Position numbers and translations under genes: made by a program. From Actinomycetota bacterium (GTDB lineage: Bacteria > Actinomycetota > Nitriliruptoria > Nitriliruptorales > JAHWKO01), in the NCBI GenBank assembly GCA_019347675.1, contig JAHWKW010000006.1, positions 93,329 through 157,328 of the forward strand: 64,000 nucleotides of DNA, written 5' to 3'. Positions 51,237 to 60,585 of this stretch are shown piece by piece (the first letter of the stretch is position 1; the number at the start of each line of letters is the position of its first letter). A model generated the notes under the pieces. The model was not told the DNA's origin, did no database searches, and worked only from the letters and a program-made list of their open reading frames with translations.

Positions 51237-52268
51237 ATGGACGACACCCAGGAAGATCGACTCGCGGTCTACATCGACTACGAGAACCTCGCGATCGGCG
51301 CACGCGACACCGGGTACCGGTTCGACGTCGGCGCGCTCGCGGACATCCTCGCGGAGCGTGGCCGGCTGGTGGTCCGCCGGGCGTACGCCGACTGGCACCT
51401 GTTCAGCGACGATCGTCGGTCGCTGGTCGACGGCCACGTCGAGCTGATCGACATCCCGCAGCGGCCGGACTCGGTGCGCAAGAACGCCGCGGACATCAAG
51501 ATGGCGGTGGACGCGATGGAGCTGGCGTTCACCAGCGAGTACGTGTCCACGTTCGTGATCGTGTCCGGTGACTCGGATTTCACGCCGTTGGTCAACAAGC
51601 TCCGAGCGCTGAACAAGCGGGTGATCGGCGTGGGCGTGCAGGGATCGACGTCGTCAATGCTCCCGCCCGCCTGTGACGAGTTCATCTTCTACGACCGGCT
51701 GGAGAACGCTCCGCGCCGGGACGGCCGTCCTGCCCGCGCGACGCGTCCGAAGGAAGGCCGGGCGAAGCACGACAGCGTCCATGACCTCAACCGGCTGGTC
51801 ACGCAGACCCTGTCCGGTCTGCAACGGTCATCGACCGGCCCGGTGTACGCATCGAGCCTCAAGCGCGCACTGCTCCGGAAGGATCCCACGTTCTCGGAGG
51901 CGGAGTACGGGTTCCGGGCGTTCACCGAGCTGCTCCGCCATCTGGAATCGGAAGGGCAGCTGGAGCTGTCGGAGGGACCGGCTCAGGGTGATCCGCAGGT
52001 CGATTTCGCTGAAGCCAGCGGCGGCGAGCAGCAGGCGTTCGACCTGCTCGTCGACGTGGTCCGCGACCTGCAGGAGCGGAACGGCGACGAACCGCCGCTT
52101 TCCGGCCTGAAGGACCAGATCCGCAAGCGGGACGCCGAGTTCTCCGAGAAGGACTTCGGGTTCTCCAGCTTCCTGCAGTTCGTCAAGGCCGCCGACACCC
52201 GCGGGCTGATCGACCTGACGTTCGATGAGGACGACGCCGAGTACTACCTGCGCGCCACCGCCCGTTGA
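51237..52268 (+). CDS. NYN-domain (PIN-like) putative RNase with two OST-HTH/LOTUS domains
   Basis: A 343-residue protein. The N-terminal NYN domain has LAVYIDYENLAIG (catalytic Asp14), ADIKMAVDAMELAF and VIVSGDSDFTPLVNKLRALNKRVIGVGV (the second acidic pair), ending in DEFIFYD. Two LOTUS modules follow: about residues 178-250 (DLNRLVTQTLSGL..VYASSLKRALLRKDPTFSEAEYGFRAFTELLRHLE) and 265-340 (LVDVVRDLQER..LSGLKDQIRKRDAEFSEKDFGFSSFLQFVKAA). LOTUS modules bind RNA, so an RNA-directed nuclease is likely; the target is unknown. Probably leaderless. Confidence 0.88.
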   Translation: MDDTQEDRLAVYIDYENLAIGARDTGYRFDVGALADILAERGRLVVRRAYADWHLFSDDRRSLVDGHVELIDIPQRPDSVRKNAADIKMAVDAMELAFTSEYVSTFVIVSGDSDFTPLVNKLRALNKRVIGVGVQGSTSSMLPPACDEFIFYDRLENAPRRDGRPARATRPKEGRAKHDSVHDLNRLVTQTLSGLQRSSTGPVYASSLKRALLRKDPTFSEAEYGFRAFTELLRHLESEGQLELSEGPAQGDPQVDFAEASGGEQQAFDLLVDVVRDLQERNGDEPPLSGLKDQIRKRDAEFSEKDFGFSSFLQFVKAADTRGLIDLTFDEDDAEYYLRATAR

Positions 52269-52287
52269 ACGAGGTGGGGCGGAGCGG

Positions 52288-52860
52288 TCACCCGCCGGTG
52301 GGTCCCTCGGCCTTCCCGACGACCTGATCGATCAGGCCGTACTCACGCGCTTCGGCGGCGGTCAGCCAGAAGTCGCGGTCGGTGTCCTCGCGGATCTTGT
52401 CCACGGGCTGCCCGGTCCGCTCGGCCAGGATCTCGTTGATCCGCTCACGCAGGTACACGATGTTCTGAGCCTGGATCTCGATGTCGCGGGCCGAGCCGCG
52501 CGCGCCACCGAGCGGCTGGTGGATCATGATCCGGGCGTTCTCGGTCGCTGACCGCGTGCCGGTCCCGCTGGCGAGGATCACCGCTGCGGCGGACGCCGCC
52601 ATCCCCACGCAACGTGTGTTCACCTTCGAGCGCAGCAGCTGCATCGTGTCGAAGACCGCGAACAGCCCGCTGATGATCCCGCCGGGGGAGTTGACGTAGA
52701 GGGTGATGTCGTCTTTGCTTTCCGCGTCCAGTGCGAGCATCTGCGCGACCAGCGGATCAGCGTTGGTGTCCTCGATCGGGCCCTTCAAGTACAGGATCCG
52801 CGATTCGAACAGCTTGCGGAACGCCTGCTGGCTGATGCCGGTGAGTTCGTCGAGCTCCAC
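52288..52860 (-). CDS. clpP: ATP-dependent Clp protease proteolytic subunit
   Basis: A 190-residue serine protease subunit forming the ClpP barrel. The catalytic triad is Ser90 (GMAASAAAVILASG), His114 (NARIMIHQPLGGA) and Asp163 (DTDRDFWLTAAEA). The usual GMAASMGA/MAAV pattern reads GMAASAAA. The start is GTG 52860. It is a lone copy, without clpX, tig or a second clpP beside it, unlike the clpP1-clpP2 pair common in actinobacteria. It converges on the NYN gene. Confidence 0.93.
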   Translation of the reverse strand: MELDELTGISQQAFRKLFESRILYLKGPIEDTNADPLVAQMLALDAESKDDITLYVNSPGGIISGLFAVFDTMQLLRSKVNTRCVGMAASAAAVILASGTGTRSATENARIMIHQPLGGARGSARDIEIQAQNIVYLRERINEILAERTGQPVDKIREDTDRDFWLTAAEAREYGLIDQVVGKAEGPTGG

Positions 52861-52973
52861 GCTGATCTCGTCTCATGGGTCGGTCGTCGGCCGCGTCAGC
52901 CTACCGGCGGTCAGCGCGTCGGCCGAGCGGCACCGGTCACGCACGTCGTGGCGGCGGGCAACCCTCGATCCGG

Positions 52974-53876
52974 TCACAGAAGCTCCGGCCGATCGCGTTC
53001 GTTGGACATGCCGATCGGACCGGTCGTGCGCCCACCGAGGAACTGGCGCACGACCGGGTACGGACTGGAGAACATGTCCTGCTTGGACCCGAACGCCACC
53101 AGGCTCCGGCGGAACAGGAGCCCCACGTAGTCGCCGATATCCCGCGCTGTGGGAATGTGATGCGTCACGATCAGGAACGTCGAGCCGAGCTCTTCGTTGA
53201 GCGTCAGGATCAGATCGTTGAGGATCGCGGTGCGGACGGGGTCCAGGCCGGAGTCAGGTTCGTCGAACAGGATGATCTCGGGGTCGAGGACGAGCGCACG
53301 CGCGAGGCCGGCCCGCTTCTTCATCCCGCCGGAGATCTCACCGGGGAGCAGATCCTTGGCTCCTTCCAACCCCACCATCTCGAGTTTGGCGTGCACGATG
53401 TCGCGGATCTCACGTTCGGACAGGCGGGTGTGCTCGCGGAGCGGGAACGCCACGTTGTCGTAGACGTTCATCGACCCGAACAGCGCCCCGTCCTGGAAGA
53501 GCACCCCCATCTTCCGCCGGACCTCGTACAGCTCCTTCTTACGCAGGGTCGCGATGTTCTTGCCGCCCACCCACACCTCACCCCCGTCGGGCTTGAGCAG
53601 GCCGATGATGTGGCGCAGGAAGACCGATTTCCCGGTCCCCGACGGGCCGAGCACGATGTTGATCCTCCCGCGGGGGAACTCGACCGAGATGTCATCGAGT
53701 ACCTGGTTGTCACCGAACGACTTCGACAGGTGACGCACGCTGATCGCCGGATCGTCGAGTCGGGTGTTCCCCGGCCAGATGGGATCGGCGGTCTTGTCGT
53801 AGTCCGGCGGGGGGATCATGTCGGGGTCTTCGAGCTGTCCCCACTGGTTCGCCGACGTCAGGCGCCGATCGGTCAC
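52974..53876 (-). CDS. Mce/Mla-type ABC transporter ATPase (MlaF/MceG)
   Basis: Energises lipid or sterol transport through the MCE complex. The 300-residue protein has a 45-residue N-terminal extension, then the ATPase: Walker A GPSGTGKSV (77-85), Q-loop FQDGALFGSMNVYDNVAFPL, signature ISGGMKKRAGLARAL, Walker B IILFDEPDSGLDP and H-loop IVTHH. The GSMNVYDNVAFPLREH segment is characteristic of the MlaF/Mkl branch. GTG 53876 overlaps the preceding gene by four bases. In mycobacteria the ATPase is encoded away from the mce operons, whereas here it is the last gene of the operon. Confidence 0.93.
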   Translation of the reverse strand: MTDRRLTSANQWGQLEDPDMIPPPDYDKTADPIWPGNTRLDDPAISVRHLSKSFGDNQVLDDISVEFPRGRINIVLGPSGTGKSVFLRHIIGLLKPDGGEVWVGGKNIATLRKKELYEVRRKMGVLFQDGALFGSMNVYDNVAFPLREHTRLSEREIRDIVHAKLEMVGLEGAKDLLPGEISGGMKKRAGLARALVLDPEIILFDEPDSGLDPVRTAILNDLILTLNEELGSTFLIVTHHIPTARDIGDYVGLLFRRSLVAFGSKQDMFSSPYPVVRQFLGGRTTGPIGMSNERDRPELL

Positions 53877-54451
53877 GTCGCCTCCTCCGGGCACTGGTTC
53901 GCGCCGTACAGCTCGAGGGCGTCGATCAGCCAACGGCCGTCGACGTGATTCACGACGGCTCGAGCGCCCCAGCACTGCACGTCGGACGCGTCGAGGGCCG
54001 TGCTTGTGACCTCCTGACGGACGACGGCCAGGGCGACGCCGGTGTCGCCCGCGCCGGGCCGGGTGCCAGCGTCGCCCACGAGGTCGAGGATCTCCCCACT
54101 GCTCCGCGCCTCGGTGGCGGCGAGATCCTGACTGATCCGGTCCAGCAGCTCGCGAACCTCGTCGCGGAAACCGGCGGTGGCGAGCTCCTCGATGGCAGCC
54201 TGGACGTCGGCGAGCTGGTCCGACTCCCAGTTCGTCAATGCGGCGATGGCCCGACCGGCCACCTGTGCGACGTCGGCGTCGGCGGCGCGTTGCTGGGCGA
54301 GGCGGAACCACAACCCGAACAGCGCGACCGCGACCGCGACGGCGGTCGCGGCGACCACCCACGCCCCGACGGGACGCCGGCGACCCCGGCCGGGCTGGGA
54401 CCCGCTCCCGGCGGCAGCAGCGTGGGACGCCGTGGCGGTGGGTTCGGTCAT
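53873..54451 (-). CDS. Mce-associated membrane protein
   Basis: A 192-residue protein. A cytoplasmic basic segment (1-27) precedes one membrane helix (about 28-50), and the rest is extracytoplasmic and helical/beta (VAQVAGRAIAALTNWESDQLADVQAAIEELATAGFRDEV ... WGARAVVNHVDGRWLIDALE). Size, topology and position after the MCE genes match the Mce-associated (Mas/VirB8-like) proteins that stabilise Mce complexes. ATG 54451; stop overlaps the ATPase start. Confidence 0.8.
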   Translation of the reverse strand: MTEPTATASHAAAAGSGSQPGRGRRRPVGAWVVAATAVAVAVALFGLWFRLAQQRAADADVAQVAGRAIAALTNWESDQLADVQAAIEELATAGFRDEVRELLDRISQDLAATEARSSGEILDLVGDAGTRPGAGDTGVALAVVRQEVTSTALDASDVQCWGARAVVNHVDGRWLIDALELYGANQCPEEAT

Positions 54452-54535
54452 GGTCGCCTCGCCATCCCACGGCCCGTCCGGATCCTTCGGGGCGTTGCCG
54501 TCACGATCGTCTCCGGGTCTGTCGGGACGTCACCA

Positions 54536-55888
54536 TCACCAACGTCTCCGGCTGCGTGCGCGGTGCCCGAGCCACGCGGCCAGGAGCGTCAGCGGAGCGG
54601 CGAGCGACACGCCACCGCCGGTGGCCGGGAGCGGACGGACGGCCCCGCCCGCGCCGGAGCCGGAGCCGGCAGGAGCAGCGGCGGGGGGCTCGCGCCCACC
54701 CTCGACCAGCGGTGCGAAATCGATCGGCGGGGCGGTCGGGTCGGGCGGCTGGTGGTCGGGCTGGCGGACAGCGTCCACGCCCACCCCCCACGGCGACACG
54801 CAAGCGGCGCCAGGTTTGGTCTGGGGCGTCGGCCGGTCGGGGATGTAGTCCTGTCCGCCGAACGGCTCGAACATCAGGAGGTTGATGCGCTGCCACTCGA
54901 CGTTGGGGCGGTAGGGGTCGTACTGGGTGATCACGTCGAACCCGAGATAGAAGTTGGTCGCGAGCTCGAGCAACCGGGACACGTTGTGCAGGTTGTCCGG
55001 GCGGGCCAGCCGCCCGTTCAACGCGGTGAAGTCCTCCATGAGGCAGGCCTGGTCCGCCCGGGTGCTGCGGATGAAGGCTTCCCCCTCTCGCAACGCCACG
55101 GTTCCGCGGTCGATGATCGTCTCCAGCTCCGGGCGGTTGGCCGCCAGCGTCTCGGAGAGATCGGCGAAGTCGGGGAAGATCCCCGCCAACGCCTGCCGAT
55201 GCTCGTTGAGCTCGTCCAGCAACGGGCCGCTGGACTCGATCAGGCGCTCGAAGTCGGGGATGCCCGACACCAGCGTGGTGTTGAGGTCCAGCGTCGCCCG
55301 GTTGAGCTCCTTGAGCAGCTGGGACCGTCCCCCGACCGCTGTGGCGAGCTCATGCACCAGCACTCCCAGATCGTCCCGGTCGATGCGGTTGAGCAGTCGG
55401 CTGGCCGTCCGCAGCAGCTGCGGAACCTCGGTGGGGAACGAGGTGGCCTTCGGCTCGACCCGCGCCCCACGCTCGGCCGCCTCCCAGCGCTCGGCCGTCT
55501 GGATCCGTGCCGGTATGAGCGGGCCGTCGGGTGGTTCCCACGTCGGGGTAACCGGGATGAGGTTGATGGCCTGCTCGCCGATCGGGGACCGGCGCAGGAT
55601 CTGCGCCACGGCGTTGGCCGGGACCGCTTCGCCGCCGCGGATGTCGAGCTCGACGTCGACGCCCGCATCGGTCAGGCGGATCTCGGCGATCTGGCCGACA
55701 CCGTGGCCCAGGACCGTCACCTCCTGGTTGAGGAAGAGCCCGCCGGTGTGGGCCAGCGGGACCGTGAGCCGGTAGCGGTCCTCGATCACGGCGCCCCCGA
55801 CCCAGTGCAGGGCCGCGTACACCAGGAGAGCCATCGTGGCGATCGCCAGCAGCGTCAGGTTGATCGCGACCCGGGTGAAGGACCTCAC
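54536..55888 (-). CDS. MCE family protein, sixth of operon, with LPXTG-like C-terminus
   Basis: A 450-residue protein. N-terminal helix (residues 8-30), MCE domain (YRLTVPLAHTGGLFLNQEVTVLGHGVGQIAEIRLTDAGVDVELDI), then a long helical region (about 150-330). The tail is Pro-rich and ends in LPATG (420-424), a hydrophobic stretch (VSLAAPLTLLAAWLG) and RSRRR, which is a complete sortase sorting signal. GTG 55888 overlaps the upstream stop. In MCE systems the last member forms part of the lipid tunnel; cell-wall anchoring would be a new twist. Confidence 0.88.
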   Translation of the reverse strand: MRSFTRVAINLTLLAIATMALLVYAALHWVGGAVIEDRYRLTVPLAHTGGLFLNQEVTVLGHGVGQIAEIRLTDAGVDVELDIRGGEAVPANAVAQILRRSPIGEQAINLIPVTPTWEPPDGPLIPARIQTAERWEAAERGARVEPKATSFPTEVPQLLRTASRLLNRIDRDDLGVLVHELATAVGGRSQLLKELNRATLDLNTTLVSGIPDFERLIESSGPLLDELNEHRQALAGIFPDFADLSETLAANRPELETIIDRGTVALREGEAFIRSTRADQACLMEDFTALNGRLARPDNLHNVSRLLELATNFYLGFDVITQYDPYRPNVEWQRINLLMFEPFGGQDYIPDRPTPQTKPGAACVSPWGVGVDAVRQPDHQPPDPTAPPIDFAPLVEGGREPPAAAPAGSGSGAGGAVRPLPATGGGVSLAAPLTLLAAWLGHRARSRRRW

Positions 55889-56994
55889 GACCCACCGCCT
55901 GCGTCGCCGCGGCCATCGCGGCTGAAGTCGGGCTCCTCGTTGTGGGTGGTGTGCCCGAACCGGCAGCCACGTGCGTCCGCGTCGCACGGGCCGTAGGCCG
56001 TGCCCGGCGGCGGGTCGTTGCTCCGGCCGGGGTTCGGCGGGTCACACGTCGCGGAGGGATCGTCACGCTCCTCGCTCGACGTCCCGCACGTGATCACGTC
56101 CAGCCAGATCTGGACGAACTCCAGCTTCTCGGCGTTGGGCACGTGCAGGTTGTGCCATGGCAGGTAGGTCAGCACGCCCTGCAGGGCCCCGTCGATCGCC
56201 GTGACCGCGTGGAGGATCACCTGCAGCTGGGCGAAGAAGTCGCGGAGCTCGTCGCGGTTGTCGCGCAGGATGCGTTCACCGACCACGCCGAGGCGGCGCA
56301 GTTCCTCCAGCGCGTCGAGGAGCCGCTCGTCCTCCTGGCTCAACGCGGCGGTCGAGCGTGCCAGCGCCTCGACCGCGGCGGCGTTGGTCTCGGCCTCGCG
56401 TGCCAGCGGCTCCAGCAGACCATCCAGCGCGTCCAACAGCCGCAGCACCTCGCCCTTGTCCGCCTCGTAGTCGCCGACGAACGCCTCGAGGTCGCCGATC
56501 AGCTGTCCCAGCGTTCCGCCCCGCCCCCCGAACGTGATCGCCCCGGCGTGGACAGCGGCGTTGAGGCGGTCGGCCGCCACGAACGCCAGCAGGTCGTTGC
56601 CGGTGATCACCAGCCGTTCGAGGTCGGTCTGGACCTCGCTGTCTTCGATGAACCCGGAGCTGAGCCTGCCGCCGGGGCGGGTGGGGACCAGCTCGACCAT
56701 CCGCTCGCCCAGCAGGCTGGTCTGCTTGAGTACGGCTTTGACCTCTGCGGGCAGGCCGGTGTCGTCGCGCACCTCCATGGTGACCCGGGCGCGGTGGTCG
56801 TCGGTGAGCTCGATCACCTCCACCGTGCCGACCCGCACGTCCGCGGCGAACACCGGAGCTCGCGGGACCAGGTCGATCACGTCGGAGAACTCCGTCTCCA
56901 CCGTCAGCGTCCCGTCCGCCCGACAACCGGCAGCCATCAGCGCCAGCACCATGACCGACAGCGCCCAACGCCGCGACCGCCAACGCCCGGTCAC
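55885..56994 (-). CDS. MCE family lipoprotein, fifth of operon (MceE-like)
   Basis: A 369-residue protein. The N-terminal signal has the lipobox LMAAGC, as in MceE/Lpr proteins. The MCE domain covers about 30-115 (LTVETEFSDVIDLVPRAPVFAADVRVGTVEVIELTDDHRARVTMEV; VKAVLKQTSLLGERMVELVP). A helical needle part follows (150-300), then a Cys-, Pro- and Asp-rich tail with CGTSSEERDD and GPCDADARGC. GTG 56994 overlaps the upstream stop (GTGA), as in the rest of this operon. Confidence 0.9.
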   Translation of the reverse strand: MTGRWRSRRWALSVMVLALMAAGCRADGTLTVETEFSDVIDLVPRAPVFAADVRVGTVEVIELTDDHRARVTMEVRDDTGLPAEVKAVLKQTSLLGERMVELVPTRPGGRLSSGFIEDSEVQTDLERLVITGNDLLAFVAADRLNAAVHAGAITFGGRGGTLGQLIGDLEAFVGDYEADKGEVLRLLDALDGLLEPLAREAETNAAAVEALARSTAALSQEDERLLDALEELRRLGVVGERILRDNRDELRDFFAQLQVILHAVTAIDGALQGVLTYLPWHNLHVPNAEKLEFVQIWLDVITCGTSSEERDDPSATCDPPNPGRSNDPPPGTAYGPCDADARGCRFGHTTHNEEPDFSRDGRGDAGGGS

Positions 56995-58277
56995 GGCTGG
57001 AGCCCGCGTCGTGACAGCGGCGGTCGGTGGCGAGGTTCGTGCACCGGCGCCGGCGCTGGTGGCAGCGTGGACTGGGCGTGGTCCAGCAGCTGGCGCGGAT
57101 CCCGAGCGTCGTCCTCGAGGCGCTCACGCAGCCCCGGGGTGGCGTTGAGGACCTGGTCGAGCGCCTCCTCCAACGGCACCGTCTGATCGGGGTGGGCGAC
57201 GTGGCCGCAGGGCAGGATCGGGGCGACGCACACCCGTTCGGGCATGTGGCCGTCGACGAGCTCGGGCGTGGAGCACTCGGCGACCTCCAGGCGCAGGCAC
57301 AGCCCCACCAGTCGGTCGGTGACCCGCTCGGCGATCAGCTCGGACAGCCCCTCGTAGTTGTTGACCAGCGGGAGCCAGTTGCGCTCCATGTCGAACACCC
57401 TGCCGGCGTTCTCGTACAGCTCCGCCTGCCAGGTCACGGAGCGCTCGATCTCGTCGAGGTTGCGCACGGCCGTGCGGCCCAGACGGGTCACGGTGGCCAC
57501 GTCCTGCTCGAGGCTGCCACGGTGGGTCGCGAGCAGGTCGGCCAGCTCCGTCGTCATGCGCGCCACGCCACCCAGCGCCGCGTCGATCTGGCGGCGTTCC
57601 CCGGCGAGGCTGGCCACGACGGCGTTGGCGTCGTCGATGAACGCTCCCAGCTGTTCGTTGCGGGTGTTCAGCGTCTCGTTGAGGTCGGCCAGTCGCCCGG
57701 CCAGGGCGATCAGCTCGTCGTCGTTGTCGCGGAGCACGTCGATCGCGACTTTGGCGTTGTCCAGCGTGCGGCCCAGCTCGTCGCCCTGCCCGTCGAGGAC
57801 GGTGGCGAGGTTGGTCACCAGCCGCGCGACCTCATCCTCCGGGAGGGCGTCGAGGTAGCGGTTCAGGGAATCGAGGACCTCGTCGAAGTCGGCAGGGACC
57901 CCGGTGCGCTCGACGGGGATGGTGGTGCCCCACGCCAGGGTGGGATCGCCTTGCCGGTGCGGTGGATGCAGCTGGACGTAGCGCTCACCGAGGAGGGCTT
58001 GGGGGACGATCACCGCTCGGACGTCGGCGGGGAGCCGGACCCCGCGGTCGATCGCCATCGTGACCCGCACGGTCGCGGATCCCTCCGGGACGTCGATGCG
58101 CGCGATGCGCCCCACGTTGACGCCCGCGACGCGCACCCGGGAGCCGGTGAACAGGTTGAAGGTGCTCGAGAACTCGGCCGTCACCTCGTTGGTCGGGGTC
58201 GCGAACACGCCGAACGCCGTGGAGACGGCGAGTGCCAGCAGCATCACCACCCAGACGAACGGACGGAGGCCGTTCAC
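56991..58277 (-). CDS. MCE family protein, fourth of operon
   Basis: A 428-residue protein. N-terminal helix (NGLRPFVWVVMLLALAVSTAFGVFA), MCE domain (VTAEFSSTFNLFTGSRVRVAGVNVGRIARIDVPEGSATVRVTMAID; VPQALLGERYVQLHPP), long helical region and a Cys-containing tail. GTG 58277 overlaps the upstream stop by four bases. Part of the hexameric MCE tunnel inferred from the operon. Confidence 0.92.
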   Translation of the reverse strand: MNGLRPFVWVVMLLALAVSTAFGVFATPTNEVTAEFSSTFNLFTGSRVRVAGVNVGRIARIDVPEGSATVRVTMAIDRGVRLPADVRAVIVPQALLGERYVQLHPPHRQGDPTLAWGTTIPVERTGVPADFDEVLDSLNRYLDALPEDEVARLVTNLATVLDGQGDELGRTLDNAKVAIDVLRDNDDELIALAGRLADLNETLNTRNEQLGAFIDDANAVVASLAGERRQIDAALGGVARMTTELADLLATHRGSLEQDVATVTRLGRTAVRNLDEIERSVTWQAELYENAGRVFDMERNWLPLVNNYEGLSELIAERVTDRLVGLCLRLEVAECSTPELVDGHMPERVCVAPILPCGHVAHPDQTVPLEEALDQVLNATPGLRERLEDDARDPRQLLDHAQSTLPPAPAPVHEPRHRPPLSRRGLQP

Positions 58278-59413
58278 GGTGTCCTCGCGTTCTTGCTCAC
58301 CGCACCGAACAGCGAACGGATCGATGGTGTCCCGCCGCCCGTGCGGTGTTGATCGCGGCCACCGTCGATGTCGTCGCACGACCGCGGATCGGGTCCCAAC
58401 ACCTGGTCGAGGAAGTCGTCGAGCGCACCGCCGCACCCGAACAGAACGTCCACGCCGAGGCTGCCCAGGCTCTGGGTGAACACGTTCCCCCAGTACGGGT
58501 TGTCCGCCGGGCCGGACTTGGTGATGTTGGCGTACCCCTCGAACGACACCCCGCCGTAGGCGAGGACGTGGGCCACGTCGACCATGTGAGCGTCGACGAT
58601 GCGGAGATCGCGGTGCAGCTCCTGCAGCGCACGGTCGAGCTGCTGGCGGTCCTCGGCGACCAGGTCGGCGACCGCGTTGGATGCCTTGGCGGTCTCACGT
58701 AGCAGCCGCGTGACGTCGTCGCGGTTGGCCGCCAGTCGGTCGAGGGTCGAGCCGAACGCGTCGACGATCCGGACGATCTCGCGGTCCTCGTCGGCCAGGA
58801 CGGCGAACACGTCCTCGGACCGGTCGATCGCGGCGGCGAGTTCGTCGCGACGTTCGGCGATCACCCGGGTGACGTCCTGAAGGCCCTCCAGGAGCGCCTC
58901 GACCTCTTCACGTTGACCCTCGGTGACGTCGGCGATCGACGAGATCAGCTGCGCCAGCGCATCGACGTCGGAGCCGCGCAGCAGGCGCACCGTCTCCTGG
59001 TTGAGCTCGGCGTAGTCGACCGGCGTGCTGGTCCGGCTATCGGGGATCACGTCACCGTCTCGCAGGAGGCGCTCCCACGCGTCGCCGGCGTGCAGCTTGA
59101 CGACCCGTTTGCCGAGGAAGTTCTGCAGTGCGATGGAGGCGCGCGTGTCGGCGGGCATCGGCTCGGTGATCCGCAGCTCGGTGACCACCCGGCCGTTGTC
59201 GTCGAGCCCGACGGACTCGACCGCGCCCGCACGGAGCCCCGCGATCATGACCGCGTCGCCGGCCTCGAGACCGGCTGCGTCGTGGAAGGACGCGCTGACC
59301 ACGATCCCGCCGGTGATCCAGCTGCGGTCGAAGACGATCCCGATGAACGTCCCCACCGCCAGCATCGCCGCGAACACCAGCCCGACGATGACCTGATTGC
59401 GCTGCAGCAGCAT
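58274..59413 (-). CDS. MCE family protein, third of operon
   Basis: A 379-residue protein. N-terminal helix (QVIVGLVFAAMLAVGTFIGIVF), MCE domain (VSASFHDAAGLEAGDAVMIAGLRAGAVESVGLDDNGRVVTELRI; ALQNFLGKRVVKLHAG), then helices with Leu/Ala/Arg heptads and a C-terminal cysteine-bearing segment. ATG 59413 shares one base with the upstream TGA (TGATG). Confidence 0.92.
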   Translation of the reverse strand: MLLQRNQVIVGLVFAAMLAVGTFIGIVFDRSWITGGIVVSASFHDAAGLEAGDAVMIAGLRAGAVESVGLDDNGRVVTELRITEPMPADTRASIALQNFLGKRVVKLHAGDAWERLLRDGDVIPDSRTSTPVDYAELNQETVRLLRGSDVDALAQLISSIADVTEGQREEVEALLEGLQDVTRVIAERRDELAAAIDRSEDVFAVLADEDREIVRIVDAFGSTLDRLAANRDDVTRLLRETAKASNAVADLVAEDRQQLDRALQELHRDLRIVDAHMVDVAHVLAYGGVSFEGYANITKSGPADNPYWGNVFTQSLGSLGVDVLFGCGGALDDFLDQVLGPDPRSCDDIDGGRDQHRTGGGTPSIRSLFGAVSKNARTP

Positions 59414-60585
59414 CAGTCGGTCCCCGCCGACGACGTCGCGGCTCGGAGCGGCTGGCGCAGCCCAGCGCGGAACAACGGCTCGACGCCGCCGCTCCGCCCC
59501 CCGCTGGCAGGACGTTCCTCCTCTTCGTCCAGCACGACCCCGCTGCCGCTGCACTCGTCGTTGCGACCCATGTTGGGCGGCTGCTCCTCGGGGGGGACCG
59601 GTGCCGGTAGGCACGCGCCCCGCTCGGTCGACACCACCTCCCCACCGTCGGAGAAGCCCGCGACGCGGATGTTGAACCACTGCCCCCACCGCGACGTGCG
59701 GTGGTAGAAGGCCAGACCGCGACCGAGGTGGGTGACCAGATCCTCGAGGTTGGTGTGGTTCACCGACAGGATCGCGGTCAGCTCGTCGAGCTCGTCGATC
59801 GTCCCGTGTATCGCGGCTCGGTTGTCCTCGACGAACGTGCGCAGGGCCTCCTGGGCGTCGGCCAGGTCGCGCACGATGCGGATCAGCTCGTCGTTGCGTC
59901 CTGCCACGGTCTCGGAGACGTCGGCGAAGTCACGCAGGAACGAGCGCAGGGCCTGTTCGCGGCGGGCGTACTCGCCGGCGAGCACGGCGCCGTTGCGCAG
60001 GATCCGGCCGATCTGCTCGTCGCGTGCGGCGACGGTCGTGGTCAGCGAGGCGGCCTCGGCGATCAGCTCCTGGATCTGCTGCTCGCGCCCCCCGACCGCG
60101 TCGTTGAGGGCGCGTACCACGACGTTCCCGACCTCGGGCTCCAGGGCGCGTTGGATCGGCACCAGCCGCTCCATCAACCTGCCGAAGTCTGCGACCGCCA
60201 GGGTCCGCTCGGTGGGGAAGCGGTGCCCCGGTTGCAGCTCACCATCCCCGGCCGGGTAGACGTACAGGTAGCGCAGACCGAGGAGGTTGCGCCAGCGGAC
60301 CGCCACGGTGGTGTCGCGCCCCAGCCGGATGTCGTCGCCCAGCGAGAAGGTGACGACCGCCTCGCCGCGTTCGATGCGGATGTCGTCGACCTTGCCGACC
60401 TCGACACCGGCGACCTTGACCGCGTCGTTGGTGACCAGCCCGGTGACGTCGCCGAACGCCGCCTCGTACGTCACGCGGTCAGCGAACGGCCGGATGTTGC
60501 CGATCGTGACCACCAGCCAGGCAGCGAACGCCACACACACGGCGGCGAAGATCACGAACTTCAGCAGCGGGTGCTGACCGCTCAC
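59413..60585 (-). CDS. MCE family protein, second of operon
   Basis: A 390-residue protein. N-terminal helix (LLKFVIFAAVCVAFAAWLVVTI), MCE domain (VTYEAAFGDVTGLVTNDAVKVAGVEVGKVDDIRIERGEAVVTFSL; VRWRNLLGLRYLYVYP), long helical needle and a Pro/Glu-rich tail with RAGLRQPLRAA. GTG 60585 overlaps the upstream stop by four bases. Confidence 0.92.
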   Translation of the reverse strand: MSGQHPLLKFVIFAAVCVAFAAWLVVTIGNIRPFADRVTYEAAFGDVTGLVTNDAVKVAGVEVGKVDDIRIERGEAVVTFSLGDDIRLGRDTTVAVRWRNLLGLRYLYVYPAGDGELQPGHRFPTERTLAVADFGRLMERLVPIQRALEPEVGNVVVRALNDAVGGREQQIQELIAEAASLTTTVAARDEQIGRILRNGAVLAGEYARREQALRSFLRDFADVSETVAGRNDELIRIVRDLADAQEALRTFVEDNRAAIHGTIDELDELTAILSVNHTNLEDLVTHLGRGLAFYHRTSRWGQWFNIRVAGFSDGGEVVSTERGACLPAPVPPEEQPPNMGRNDECSGSGVVLDEEEERPASGGRSGGVEPLFRAGLRQPLRAATSSAGTD

